Assembly: GCA_041287495.1 (NCBI GenBank)
Contig: JBEULE010000005.1
Coordinates: 1-14,036 of the forward strand
From: JAOABC01 sp041287495
GTDB lineage: Bacteria > Aquificota > Aquificia > Aquificales > Hydrogenothermaceae
Direction of reading: 5' to 3'
Length of the DNA: 14,036 nt
Below, in pieces: positions 5,655 to 14,036 of this stretch (position 1 is its first letter; the number at the start of each line of letters is the position of its first letter). The notes under the pieces are model-generated. The model did no database searches, was not told the DNA's origin, and worked only from the letters and a program-made list of their open reading frames with translations. Both the position numbers and the translations under genes were made by a program.

Positions 5655-8468
5655 TTGGAATTTAAAGACACACTCAATCTTCCACAGACAGAATTTCCTA
5701 TGAAAGCAAATCTTCCACAGAAAGAGCCAGAGATACTATCCCTTTGGGAGAGAATAAATATATATTCAAAACTCAGAGAAGAGAGAAAAGATAAGGATAA
5801 ATACATACTTCACGATGGCCCTCCCTATGCAAACGGACATATCCATATAGGACACTCCTTAAACAAAATTCTAAAAGATATACTTGTAAAGTATCAATCT
5901 ATGCTTGGCAAAGATGCTCCTTTTGTCCCAGGATGGGATTGTCATGGACTTCCAATAGAGCAACAGGTAGAGAAAGAACTTAAAGAAAAGAAGATAAGAA
6001 AGGAAGATTTATCTAAATCAGAGTTTAGAAAACTATGTAGAGAGTATGCCTATAAATTCGTAGAGATACAGAAAGAAGAGTTTAAAAGACTTGGAATAAT
6101 CGCAAACTGGGAAAAGCCTTATCTTACGATGAGACCTTCTTATCAAGCTCAGGAGATAATAGAGCTTGGAAGGATATTTAAAAAAGGTATAGCTTACAGA
6201 GGAAAAAAGCCAGTTTATTGGTGTATATACGATAAAACAGCTGAAGCAGAAGCGGAAGTAGAATATCAGGACAAAAAAGACCCTTCTATTTATGTAAGGT
6301 TTAAAGATGTTAATGAAGATGTTTATTATGTTATATGGACTACAACTCCTTGGACTTTACCGGCTAACCTTGGAATAATGGTTCATCCGGAATACGATTA
6401 TGTTTACTATAAAACCACTAAAGGAACATTGGTTATAGCGAAAGAGCTTTTACAAAATTTCAAAGAGAAAACATCCCTTGATGGAGAAGTTATAAAAGAA
6501 GTTAAGGGAAGAGATTTAGAGTTTAAAGAGTATTTCCATCCTTTTATAGACAGAGTATCAAAGATATACCTTTCTGAATTTGTTGAGCTTTCTACTGGAA
6601 CAGGACTTGTCCATATGGCTCCGGGCCACGGTCAAGAGGACTATATAATAGGTCAGAGATACGGTATAGAACCTTTTGCTCCGGTTGATGATGAAGGAAG
6701 GTTTACAAAAGAGGCTCCGGATTGGCTTGTAGGAATAAGAGTTTTTGATGGGAATAAATTAATAGTAGAAAAGCTTCAGGAAGTTGAAGCACTTATACAT
6801 TATGAAGAGATAAATCACTCTTATCCTCACTGCTGGAGATGTAAAAATCCTGTTATATTTAGAGCAACTCCTCAATGGTTTATATCTATGGACTCAATCC
6901 TTGAAAACGGAAATACACTCAGAGGAGAAGCTTTAAAAGAAATTGAAAGGGTTAAATGGATACCTTCTTACGGACAAAATAGAATAAAAAGTATGGTTGA
7001 AAACAGACCTGACTGGTGTATATCAAGACAGAGAAGTTGGGGAGTGCCTATAGCTGTATTCTACTGTGAAGAATGTGGCTTTATAGCAGATGATGAAGAG
7101 GTATTTAAGCATGTTGCTGAACTTGTGAAGAATAACCCTTATGGTGCTGATATATGGTTTGAGAAAGAAGCCAAAGACTTACTACCGGAAGGTTATAGAT
7201 GTAAAAAATGTGGTAGCACAAACTTTAAAAAAGAAGAAGATATACTTGATGTCTGGTTTGACTCCGGCGTTTCACATTCTGCGGTTTTAAAAAATGGTGA
7301 ATGGCCAGAGTTGAGATGGCCAGCAGATATGTATCTTGAAGGTTCCGACCAACATAGAGGTTGGTTTCAATCTTCATTACTTGAAAGTGTAGCATCTTAC
7401 GGTAGAGCTCCCTACAACAGCGTCCTTACTCACGGCTTTACCCTTGATGAAAAAGGTAGAAAGATGTCAAAATCTGCCGGAAATGTGGTAGCCCCGGAGA
7501 AAGTTATAAATGAGTATGGAGCAGATATACTTAGACTTTGGGTTGTTACGGAAGACTATACAGAAGATATAAAGATAGGTTTTAATCTTATAAAGAAGAT
7601 AGCAGAAGATTACAGAAAGATAAGAAACACATTCAGATTTTTCCTCGGAAATCTTTATGATTTTAACCCTTCAAAAGCAGTTGATTATAAAGATATGTTA
7701 GAGATAGACAGATGGATGTTATCAAAACTACAAGGAATATTAGACCTTTCTCATAAAGCATATCAGGATTACAGATTCCACAGGATATACCATACAATAA
7801 AGAACTTTATGATAGTTGATTTGTCTGCTATATATTTGGATATTTTAAAAGATAGATTGTATATATATGCACCGGATTCATTAGAGAGAAGATCTGCTCA
7901 AACTGTTCTATGGCATCTCTTAATATCACTTGCAAAACTACTTGCTCCAATTCTGTCATTTACAATGGAAGAAGTTTGGCAGTATGTAAGAAAGATAGAC
8001 AGCTCTTTAAAAGAGAGTATTCACTTTGAAGTTATGAATCTTCCTGATAACTCTCTTATAGATAGAGATTTAGAAGAGGTTTATGATAAACTTCTTGAAG
8101 TTAGGGACGATGTTTTAAAAGCCCTTGAGGAAGCAAGGAAAAAAGATTTAGTTAGACATCCTTACGAAGCAAAAGTTATTTTATCTTTACCTTCTGAATA
8201 CTACCAGTTAGTTAAAGAGAGAATAGATTGGATAAAGTATTTCTTTACCGTAAGTCAAGTTGTGTTGTCTGAAGATGTTAGTGCAGATGTTGTGATTGAA
8301 GGAGAGTCTGTAAAAGATTCTAAAATAGGAGTTTCTAAGGCAGATGGTGAAAAATGTCCAAGATGTTGGATTTATGATGTGTCAGTTGGAAGAAACGGCC
8401 AGAAAGTGTGTGATAGATGTCTAACCCAGCTTAAAAAGATGAACATTGACCCGGAGGAGTTAGTATGA
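5655..8468 (+). CDS. ileS: Isoleucyl-tRNA synthetase
   Basis: Charges tRNA-Ile with isoleucine in the cytoplasm. The 937-residue length is that of bacterial IleRS (E. coli 938). Class I signatures are present: HIGH at 64-67 after PPYANGHI and KMSKS at 603-607 (GRKMSKSAGN). The Ile/Val editing family is shown by GWDCHGLPIE and TTTPWTLPANLG. The C-terminus has the bacterial zinc knuckle with C901, C904, C919 and C922. Additional CxxC pairs (FYCEECGF and YRCKKCGS) flank a catalytic-domain insertion and could bind a second zinc, as in several thermophile enzymes. The start is TTG with an extended Shine-Dalgarno sequence. The stop overlaps the next gene's ATG by four bases (ATGA), so translation is probably coupled. 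No T-box is visible in the short leader, so charging-dependent control at this site is unlikely. Confidence 0.97.
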   Translation: MEFKDTLNLPQTEFPMKANLPQKEPEILSLWERINIYSKLREERKDKDKYILHDGPPYANGHIHIGHSLNKILKDILVKYQSMLGKDAPFVPGWDCHGLPIEQQVEKELKEKKIRKEDLSKSEFRKLCREYAYKFVEIQKEEFKRLGIIANWEKPYLTMRPSYQAQEIIELGRIFKKGIAYRGKKPVYWCIYDKTAEAEAEVEYQDKKDPSIYVRFKDVNEDVYYVIWTTTPWTLPANLGIMVHPEYDYVYYKTTKGTLVIAKELLQNFKEKTSLDGEVIKEVKGRDLEFKEYFHPFIDRVSKIYLSEFVELSTGTGLVHMAPGHGQEDYIIGQRYGIEPFAPVDDEGRFTKEAPDWLVGIRVFDGNKLIVEKLQEVEALIHYEEINHSYPHCWRCKNPVIFRATPQWFISMDSILENGNTLRGEALKEIERVKWIPSYGQNRIKSMVENRPDWCISRQRSWGVPIAVFYCEECGFIADDEEVFKHVAELVKNNPYGADIWFEKEAKDLLPEGYRCKKCGSTNFKKEEDILDVWFDSGVSHSAVLKNGEWPELRWPADMYLEGSDQHRGWFQSSLLESVASYGRAPYNSVLTHGFTLDEKGRKMSKSAGNVVAPEKVINEYGADILRLWVVTEDYTEDIKIGFNLIKKIAEDYRKIRNTFRFFLGNLYDFNPSKAVDYKDMLEIDRWMLSKLQGILDLSHKAYQDYRFHRIYHTIKNFMIVDLSAIYLDILKDRLYIYAPDSLERRSAQTVLWHLLISLAKLLAPILSFTMEEVWQYVRKIDSSLKESIHFEVMNLPDNSLIDRDLEEVYDKLLEVRDDVLKALEEARKKDLVRHPYEAKVILSLPSEYYQLVKERIDWIKYFFTVSQVVLSEDVSADVVIEGESVKDSKIGVSKADGEKCPRCWIYDVSVGRNGQKVCDRCLTQLKKMNIDPEELV

Positions 8469-8749
8469 AAAAACCAGATATAGTAAGAGAGATAAGGAAA
8501 AAGTATCCTTACTTAGAAGAGAAAACTATAAAAAAGGTTGTAGATGGTATATTTCAAGCTATGATAAATGGACTTGCAAATGGAGAGAGGATAGAGATAA
8601 GGAATCTCGGTTCTTTTAAGGTTATAAAGAGAAAAAAACCTCTAAAAGGTAAAAAAAGGATAAGCTATTCAAAAACTGTGCTATTTAAACCCGGTAAAAT
8701 TTTGAAACTTGCAGTAAAGAAGACAGGAGAAAGCGATGATAAAAAATGA
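8465..8749 (+). CDS. HU/IHF-family DNA-binding protein with an unusual arm
   Basis: A 94-residue nucleoid protein of the HU/IHF fold that bends DNA as a dimer. The helical N-terminus (KKPDIVREIRKKYPYLEEK...) is followed by the signature IEIRNLGSF (43-51) and the late FKPGK (74-78). The DNA-contacting arm between them (52-73) is basic but lacks the usual GRNPxTGE, including the proline that intercalates into DNA. Instead it reads KRKKPLKGKKRISYSKTVLF; P59 is the only proline and is not in that context. It overlaps ileS by 4 bases and hemE by 14, so it is translated within that operon. It may bind DNA without sharp kinking, or serve a special role. The family assignment is solid, the subtype is not. 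Confidence 0.88.
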   Translation: MKKPDIVREIRKKYPYLEEKTIKKVVDGIFQAMINGLANGERIEIRNLGSFKVIKRKKPLKGKKRISYSKTVLFKPGKILKLAVKKTGESDDKK

Positions 8750-9770
8750 TCTCTTTTTAAGAGCCTGCCGTAGAGAACAGGTAGAAAGAACACCTATCTG
8801 GCTAATGAGACAGGCAGGCAGGTATATGAAAGAGTATAGACAGTTAAGAGAAAAAGCCGGAAGTTTTAAAAACTTTTATAAAAATGTAGACCTTGCTGTA
8901 AAGGCTTCCATACTTCCCAAAAAGATACTTGATATAGATGCAACTATAATATTTTCCGATATTCTGACTCCCTTAGAATCTATAGGTATGAAGTTTGACT
9001 TTAAAGAAGGTGAAGGTCCTGTATTTGAAAATCCTATCAACTCTCCAGAAGATATTGATAAATTAAAACCATTTAATAGAGAAGATGTTAGATATGTAGG
9101 AGAGATTATAAAAGGTGTAAATCAGGAGCTATCCCATGAGATACCTACGATAGGCTTCTGCGGTGCTCCCTTTACATTAGCTGCTTATATGATAGAAGGT
9201 AGAGGCTCAAAGGATTTTAAAAAAACAAAAAAGTTTATGTATAACCATCCCGAAGATTTTAAAAGATTGGTTAATAAACTTGCTGATATGTTGATAGGTT
9301 ACCTTAACTTTCAGATAGAAAGTGGTGCAGATGCAGTTCAGATATTTGATAGCTGGGCAGGACATCTTTCTCCGGCCAGCTATAGGGAGTTTGGGTTAAA
9401 TCCTATAAAGAAGATAGTCAGTAATTTAAAGAGAGATAAACAACCGGTTATACTTTTTACAAAAGGTGTGTGTGGATTTTTAGATGATGTTATACAGACA
9501 GATGCAGATGTTTATAGTGTTGATTGGATGGTGGATATATCAAAGGTAAAGGAAAAGATATATCCAAAAGCATCTGTTCAGGGAAATCTTGACCCATATG
9601 TTTTGTATGCAGATTATTCTGTAATAGAATCCCAAGCGAAAAAGATATTAGATAGTTGGGGAAAGGATACTGGACATATATTTAACTTAGGACACGGGCT
9701 AATGCCTGATATGGAAGTTGACAAAGTTAAATTTTTAGTAGATACAGTTAAAAATTTATCGGTGAGATAG
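8736..9770 (+). CDS. hemE: Uroporphyrinogen decarboxylase
   Basis: Decarboxylates the four acetate side chains of uroporphyrinogen III to give coproporphyrinogen III in heme synthesis; cytoplasmic. At 344 residues it has the usual length. Both family signatures are intact: PIWLMRQAGRYMKEYR (20-35, with R25 and R29) and GFCGAPFTLAAYMIEG (140-155, with Y151). The catalytic Asp is D75 in IIFSD, and the C-terminal GHGLMPDMEVD is typical. ATG 8736 lies inside the end of the HU-like gene (14-base overlap) with aggaga at 8725-8730 as ribosome site. Its stop is immediately followed by the smpB ATG. Confidence 0.97.
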   Translation: MIKNDLFLRACRREQVERTPIWLMRQAGRYMKEYRQLREKAGSFKNFYKNVDLAVKASILPKKILDIDATIIFSDILTPLESIGMKFDFKEGEGPVFENPINSPEDIDKLKPFNREDVRYVGEIIKGVNQELSHEIPTIGFCGAPFTLAAYMIEGRGSKDFKKTKKFMYNHPEDFKRLVNKLADMLIGYLNFQIESGADAVQIFDSWAGHLSPASYREFGLNPIKKIVSNLKRDKQPVILFTKGVCGFLDDVIQTDADVYSVDWMVDISKVKEKIYPKASVQGNLDPYVLYADYSVIESQAKKILDSWGKDTGHIFNLGHGLMPDMEVDKVKFLVDTVKNLSVR

Positions 9771-10229
9771 ATGGGTGTTAAAGTTGTAGCAACCAACAAA
9801 AAAGCGTTTCACGATTATTCAATAATTGAGAAGTATGAAGCCGGAATAGTTTTAACCGGGTCAGAAGTAAAGTCTTTAAGGGAAGGAAGTTGTAATCTAA
9901 AGGACAGCTTTGTTATGATAGAGGATGGAGAAGCCTGGCTATATAACTGTTATATAGCACCATACAAACCTGCGGCAAAATGGGGACATGACCCTTACAG
10001 AAAGAGAAAATTACTTCTTCACAAAAGAGAGATACTAAGACTTATGGGTAAAGTCAAAGAAAAAGGACTTTCAATAGTTCCACTTCAGGTATACTTCAAA
10101 GATGGAAAGGCAAAAGTAGAGATAGCTCTTGCAAAAGGTAAAGCTAAATATGAAAAGAGAGAAGCAATAAAAGAAAAAGAGACAAGAAGAGAGATTGAAA
10201 AAGAGTATAAAGGAAAAATAAAGTTATAG
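9771..10229 (+). CDS. smpB: SsrA-binding protein (trans-translation)
   Basis: Binds tmRNA and brings it to stalled ribosomes, so that the unfinished protein is tagged and the ribosome freed. At 152 residues it is normal. Family features: NKKAFHDYSIIEKYEAGIVL, TGSEVKSLREG, YIAPYKPAAKWGHDPYRKRK and the long basic C-terminal tail (KAKYEKREAIKEKETRREIE) that enters the mRNA channel. ATG 9771 directly abuts the hemE stop; ggtgag at 9761-9766 lies just upstream. The tmRNA gene itself is not in this window. Confidence 0.96.
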   Translation: MGVKVVATNKKAFHDYSIIEKYEAGIVLTGSEVKSLREGSCNLKDSFVMIEDGEAWLYNCYIAPYKPAAKWGHDPYRKRKLLLHKREILRLMGKVKEKGLSIVPLQVYFKDGKAKVEIALAKGKAKYEKREAIKEKETRREIEKEYKGKIKL

Positions 10230-10241
10230 AGAGGTCTGAAA

Positions 10242-11849
10242 GTGAGTAAGTATATATTTATCACCGGAGGTGTTCTTTCTTCCTTAGGTAAAGGAGTAAC
10301 TTCTGCAGCGATAGGGTCAATATTGGAAGCGATGGGATACAAAATCACACTTATGAAACTTGACCCTTACTTAAATATAGACCCCGGAACAATGAATCCA
10401 TACCAACACGGTGAGGTTTTTGTAACAGAAGACGGAGCAGAAACAGACTTAGACCTTGGACATTACGAGAGATTTACAAATGCAGTTATGACAAAATACA
10501 ACAACACCACTTCTGGAAAACTTTACTACAATCTTCTTGAAAAAGAGAGAAGAGGAGTGTTCTTAGGTTCAACAGTTCAGGTTATACCTCACTTTACAAA
10601 TGAGATAAAAAAATCTATAGAAAAAGTAGCAGAAAGTTATGACATAACCTTTGTAGAGATAGGTGGGACAGTAGGAGATATAGAAAGCCTTCCATTTTTA
10701 GAAGCAATAAGACAGATGGGAATAGAGAAAGGTAAAGAAAATGTAGTTTATATACACCTTACCTATGTGCCTTATATAAAGGTTGCCGGAGAGTTAAAGA
10801 CAAAACCAAGTCAACACTCTGTAAAAGAGTTAAGGGCAATAGGAATACAGCCTGATATATTGATAGGTAGAGCAGAAACTCCTCTTCCTAAGGATATAAA
10901 AAGGAAACTTGCAATGTTTACCAATGTCGATGAGGACTCTGTATTCTCTGCTCCGGATTTAAATATTATCTATGAGATACCACTATATTTTAAGAAGGAA
11001 GGACTTGATAAAGCTATAGCAAAACATCTCAATATAGAGTATAGGGAGCCGGATTTATCAAAATGGAAGAAGATAGTAAACACACTCTCAAAACTTGAGA
11101 ATCAGGTAGATATTGCCATAGTTGGTAAATATGTAGAGCTTAAAGATGCTTACAAAAGTGTATATGAAGCTCTCATACACGCTCAGATACCAAACAAGAT
11201 AAAATTAAATATACATTGGATAAACTCAGAAAAGATAAACCAAGAAAATTATCAGGAAGTTTTATCAAAATTTGATGGAATACTTGTTCCAGGTGGATTT
11301 GGAGATAGAGGTATAGAGGGAAAGATTTTGACGGCAAAGTTTGCAAGAGAGAATAACATTCCATACTTTGGTATATGTCTTGGAATGCAGATAGCGGTTA
11401 TAGAGTTTGCAAGATCTGTTGCCGGACTTGAAGGAGCAAACTCAACAGAGTTTAATCCTTTTACTCCACATCCGGTTATTGATATAATGCAGGAGCAAAA
11501 AGATGTGGAGAAAAAAGGTGGCACAATGAGATTGGGAGCCTATACATGCCATATAAAACCGGGAACAAAAGCTTATTCAATATACAAATCTGAAGTAATA
11601 TCAGAAAGACACAGACATCGTTATGAATTTAATCCTAAGTATGTACCTATACTTCAAGAGAAAGGACTTGTTGTAAGTGGAGTATATAAAGCTAAAAATC
11701 TTCCGGAGATTATTGAGATTCCATCCCATCGTTGGTTTATAGCCTGTCAATTCCATCCGGAGTTTAAAAGTAAACCATTTAGTCCCCATCCACTATTTGT
11801 ATCCTTCGTAGATGCATCCTACAAAAAAAGATTGGAAAAGATGAGTTAA
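10242..11849 (+). CDS. pyrG: CTP synthase
   Basis: Makes CTP from UTP, ATP and glutamine. The 535 residues comprise the synthetase domain (KYIFITGGVLSSLGKGVTSA, SLGKG P-loop; DPYLNIDPGTM; FVEIGGTVGDIES) and a class I glutamine amidotransferase domain. The latter has the nucleophile C379 in FGICLGMQ and the H505/E507 pair in FHPEF. HRHRYEFN is also typical. The start is GTG 10242 with gaggt (10231-10235) 6 bases upstream, 12 bases after smpB. The neighbouring acs starts 43 bases after its stop, making co-transcription likely. Confidence 0.97.
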   Translation: MSKYIFITGGVLSSLGKGVTSAAIGSILEAMGYKITLMKLDPYLNIDPGTMNPYQHGEVFVTEDGAETDLDLGHYERFTNAVMTKYNNTTSGKLYYNLLEKERRGVFLGSTVQVIPHFTNEIKKSIEKVAESYDITFVEIGGTVGDIESLPFLEAIRQMGIEKGKENVVYIHLTYVPYIKVAGELKTKPSQHSVKELRAIGIQPDILIGRAETPLPKDIKRKLAMFTNVDEDSVFSAPDLNIIYEIPLYFKKEGLDKAIAKHLNIEYREPDLSKWKKIVNTLSKLENQVDIAIVGKYVELKDAYKSVYEALIHAQIPNKIKLNIHWINSEKINQENYQEVLSKFDGILVPGGFGDRGIEGKILTAKFARENNIPYFGICLGMQIAVIEFARSVAGLEGANSTEFNPFTPHPVIDIMQEQKDVEKKGGTMRLGAYTCHIKPGTKAYSIYKSEVISERHRHRYEFNPKYVPILQEKGLVVSGVYKAKNLPEIIEIPSHRWFIACQFHPEFKSKPFSPHPLFVSFVDASYKKRLEKMS

Positions 11850-11878
11850 TATGGTTAAATTTAATGGTAAAAATAGGA

Positions 11879-11884
11879 AGGAGG
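11879..11884 (+). promoter_or_regulatory. Shine-Dalgarno deciding the acs start
   Basis: AGGAGG is followed by 8 bases and then ATG 11893. It lies within the longer open frame from ATG 11851, which has no good ribosome site, so the later start is preferred. A GTG directly before the ATG (11890) is a minor alternative. Confidence 0.75.
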
Positions 11885-11892
11885 GAATAGTG

Positions 11893-13791
11893 ATGGAGAA
11901 TATTGAAAAAGTTCATCTGGTTGTCGAAGATAAATTTTATCCACCAAAGGATTTGGTAGAAGAGTGTATAGTGAAGGATTATGAGAGTATGTATAAGAAA
12001 TCTATTGAAAATCCGGAAGAGTTTTGGTCTGAGATAGCTTCAGAGCTTCACTGGTTTGAGAAATGGGATGAAATCTTTGAGTGGAATTTTCCTTATGTAA
12101 AATGGTTTATAAACGGAAAGACAAATATAACATACAACTGTCTTGATAGACATATAAAAAACGGCAAAAGAAATAAAGTTGCATACATATATGTTGATGA
12201 AGAAGGAAATGAGAAGAAATACACATACGGAGAGCTTCTTGAGCTTGTAAATAGATTAGCAAACGGCTTAAAATCTCTCGGTGTGTCAAAAGGAGATAGA
12301 GTATCTATATATATGCCTAATACAGTTGAAGCTATAGCTTCTATGCTTGCCTGTGCCAGAATAGGGGCAATACATAGTGTTGTTTTTGCTGGATTTAGCG
12401 AAGGAGCGTTAAAGTTAAGGATAGATGATGCAAAGGCAAAGGTAGTTATAACTGCTACATACACAAAGAGAAGAGGTAAAAAAATACCACTTCTTCCGGT
12501 TGTGAAAGAAACTGTAAAAAGTCTTGATTTTGTTAAAAAAATAGTAGTTTGGGATAGGGATTCAGATTTAGATGAGGAAGAGTTTGACAATTTCTTAGTA
12601 GATTTTAAAAAGTTAATAGATAGCTCTACTTCCGAATGTCAACCAGAAGTTATGGACAGTGAAGACCCTCTCTTTATATTATACACATCTGGAACCACCG
12701 GGAAACCTAAAGGTGTTTTACATACAGTAGGTGGATACATGGTAAACACCTATCTTACAACAAAAACTGTATTTAACATAAAAGAGGACACAATTTACTG
12801 GTGTACTGCAGATATAGGTTGGATTACCGGACACAGTTATATAGTTTACGGGCCACTTGCAAATGGTACTACCTCTGTTATTATGGAAGGTGTTCCTGTA
12901 TATCCTCATCCGGGAATATGGTGGGAGTATGTTCAAAAGTATAGAGTAAACGTATTTTACACAGCTCCAACAGCAATAAGGATGCTTATGAGATTTGGCG
13001 ATGAGATACCTGCAAAATACGATTTATCTTCTCTCAGGATACTTGGCTCAGTTGGTGAACCTATAAATCCAGAAGCTTGGCTTTGGTATTACAAAAATAT
13101 AGGAAGAGGAAAAGCTATTGTAGTTGACACATGGTGGCAAACAGAAACAGGAGCCCATATGATAACAACCTTACCTTGTTATCCGACAAAGCCGGGAAAA
13201 GCCGGAAAACCACTGTTTGGAGTTGAACCTGCTGTAGTTGATAAAGAAGGTAATCCTTTACCACCAAATACAGTGGGACATCTTGTGATAAAAAGACCTT
13301 GGCCTTCAATGTTAAGAACATGCTGGGGAGAGCCGGAAAGGTATGAAAAATACTGGAAAGAAATACCGGGAAATGTTTATTCAGCAGGAGACCTTGCCTC
13401 TATAGACGAAGAAGGTTATATAATGATACTTGGAAGATCAGATGATGTACTGTCAGTTGCTGGACACAGAATAGGAAATGCAGAAGTAGAATCAGCTATT
13501 GTAGAACATCCGGCTGTTGCAGAAGCAGCAGTAATAGGAAAACCAAACGAGATAAAAGGAGAGTCAATAAAAGCCTTTGTTATACTCAAAGAGGGATATA
13601 TACCATCAGATAAACTTATAGAAGAGATAAAAGATACTGTTAGAGAAGTTTTAGGAGCTATAGCTGTTCCAGATGAGATAGAGTTTGTTGACAAACTACC
13701 TAAAACAAGAAGTGGTAAAATAATGAGAAGAGTTTTAAGAGCAAGAGAGTTAGGACAAGAACTTGGAGATATCTCAACACTTGAAGATTAA
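11893..13791 (+). CDS. acs: Acetyl-CoA synthetase (AMP-forming)
   Basis: Activates acetate with ATP and CoA to acetyl-CoA and AMP; cytoplasmic. From ATG 11893 the protein has 632 residues, close to the family norm. Motifs: EFWSEIASELHWFEKWDEIF (acetate-CoA ligase N-terminus), the adenylation loop YTSGTTGKPKG (264-274), TWWQTETGAH (substrate and AMP binding), GRSDDVLSVAGHRIGNAEVE (hinge and C-terminal domain), and PKTRSGKIMRR with K609. That lysine is the one acetylated in known Acs enzymes to switch off activity. With this start it carries the same number as in Salmonella, which also supports the start. In an autotroph it likely serves acetate assimilation or recycling. It is the last gene of the tightly packed unit. 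Confidence 0.95.
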   Translation: MENIEKVHLVVEDKFYPPKDLVEECIVKDYESMYKKSIENPEEFWSEIASELHWFEKWDEIFEWNFPYVKWFINGKTNITYNCLDRHIKNGKRNKVAYIYVDEEGNEKKYTYGELLELVNRLANGLKSLGVSKGDRVSIYMPNTVEAIASMLACARIGAIHSVVFAGFSEGALKLRIDDAKAKVVITATYTKRRGKKIPLLPVVKETVKSLDFVKKIVVWDRDSDLDEEEFDNFLVDFKKLIDSSTSECQPEVMDSEDPLFILYTSGTTGKPKGVLHTVGGYMVNTYLTTKTVFNIKEDTIYWCTADIGWITGHSYIVYGPLANGTTSVIMEGVPVYPHPGIWWEYVQKYRVNVFYTAPTAIRMLMRFGDEIPAKYDLSSLRILGSVGEPINPEAWLWYYKNIGRGKAIVVDTWWQTETGAHMITTLPCYPTKPGKAGKPLFGVEPAVVDKEGNPLPPNTVGHLVIKRPWPSMLRTCWGEPERYEKYWKEIPGNVYSAGDLASIDEEGYIMILGRSDDVLSVAGHRIGNAEVESAIVEHPAVAEAAVIGKPNEIKGESIKAFVILKEGYIPSDKLIEEIKDTVREVLGAIAVPDEIEFVDKLPKTRSGKIMRRVLRARELGQELGDISTLED

Positions 13792-13852
13792 GGAGGTAAA
13801 AAAACAGTTGACAAAAAGTGTTAAAAAGTGCTTATTTTTTGATATGGAGTAG
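13790..13852 (+). other. Orphan strong Shine-Dalgarno with a possible 14-codon ORF after acs
   Basis: AAGGAGGT at 13790-13797 overlaps the acs stop and is as good as the ileS ribosome site, but no normal gene follows. At 10 bases distance TTG 13808 opens a short frame, (M)TKSVKKCLFFDME, ending at TAG 13850-13852. Either a tiny peptide is made here, or this is a decayed start, or the match is chance. Inside lies a tandem of AAAAAGTG (13813-13820 and 13823-13830). Confidence 0.25.
13808..13838 (+). promoter_or_regulatory. Weak promoter candidate before the last gene
   Basis: A perfect TTGACA at 13808-13813 precedes CTTATT (17-base spacer) or TATTTT (13833-13838, 19-base spacer). The -10 match is poor, and the same bases can be read as the start of a short ORF. 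No terminator is visible after acs, so the downstream gene may instead be read through. Confidence 0.3.
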
Positions 13853-13892
13853 AATTAATTGTTTTAAATGGTAAAGGTGGTAAGAAAAAAAG

Positions 13893-14036
13893 ATGATTAC
13901 ACTACAGAAATCTAAAGAAGATAAGTTAAACAATGAAAATAATACTTATAAACAGAAACCTATAAAGAAAGAGATAAAGCAAATTAAGCAATCAATTAAA
14001 TTGCTAAAAAACCTTAGCAGTGAGTCATTGGCTCAA
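13893..14036 (+). CDS. Start of an unidentified lysine-rich protein, cut by the window end
   Basis: ATG 13893 opens a frame that runs to the window edge (48 codons, no stop). Ggtgg at 13876-13880 is 12 bases upstream, a rather long spacing. The visible part, MITLQKSKEDKLNNENNTYK and then KKEIKQIKQSIKLLKNLSS, is polar and lysine-rich, becoming helical. It has no signal peptide and no motif I recognise. Such low-complexity N-termini precede many domains, so no function is assigned. Confidence 0.55.
   Translation, partial: MITLQKSKEDKLNNENNTYKQKPIKKEIKQIKQSIKLLKNLSSESLAQ

Noticed and set aside
11851..11892. Upstream ATG start for acs
   Set aside because: It has a weak ribosome site, and the added residues (VKFNGKNRKEG) are encoded by the very Shine-Dalgarno sequence that serves ATG 11893.
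12093..12590. A 165-codon open frame on the minus strand inside acs
   Set aside because: It lies wholly opposite a well-supported gene; its Ser/Thr/Phe-rich product is what the antisense of AT-rich coding DNA gives, and it has no family features.
1..14036. CRISPR array, tRNA or rRNA genes
   Set aside because: No regularly spaced repeats, cloverleaf with CCA-side features, or rRNA-like stretches were seen on reading the window.

Overview
The window looks like a piece of chromosome from an AT-rich, thermophilic bacterium of the Aquificota, most like the Hydrogenothermaceae (Sulfurihydrogenibium or a relative). This is inferred from the low GC content, the very dense gene packing with 4-14 base overlaps, the lysine/glutamate-rich proteins, and the style of IleRS, CTP synthase and acetyl-CoA synthetase. 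No species was confirmed by a search. All genes seen are on the plus strand.

Layout. Bases 1-182 are a short stretch with clearly higher GC than its surroundings (about half G+C over 11-120, counted by hand). It is packed with interleaved perfect inverted repeats and may be the right end of a TnpB-type element with its RNA, or another structured RNA. Bases 191-3689 hold a tight group: folE (GTP cyclohydrolase I) carrying an in-frame intein of 353 residues, a small unrecognised gene, and a class II tRNA nucleotidyltransferase (CCA-adding type) split into two frames at a run of nine A with an A AAA AAG slippery motif. A promoter-like region at 3712-3741 precedes an envelope pair, 3780-5522: a FadL/OmpP1-type outer-membrane porin and a secreted SCP2-like lipid-binding protein. 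A strong rho-independent terminator ends this unit at about 5574. A second long unit, 5655-13791, runs ileS, an HU/IHF-like protein, hemE, smpB, pyrG and acs with overlaps or gaps of at most about 43 bases. After acs comes a 101-base gap with a strong but orphan Shine-Dalgarno sequence and a possible 14-codon ORF. Last is the start of an unidentified lysine-rich gene cut by the window edge.

How the genes relate. Most are housekeeping functions (pterin/folate, tRNA 3' end, isoleucyl-tRNA, heme, trans-translation, CTP, acetyl-CoA) packed into long transcription units without an obvious shared pathway, as is common in this phylum. The porin/SCP2 pair is the only neighbourhood that suggests a joint job: handling hydrophobic compounds in the envelope.

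Most interesting points. First, the folE intein sits directly before the cysteine that becomes a zinc ligand of the mature enzyme. It has a degenerate LAGLIDADG endonuclease and a non-canonical C-terminal splice junction. Second, the nucleotidyltransferase appears to need -1 frameshifting or polymerase slippage. Third, the region upstream of folE has a pseudoknot-like set of repeats.
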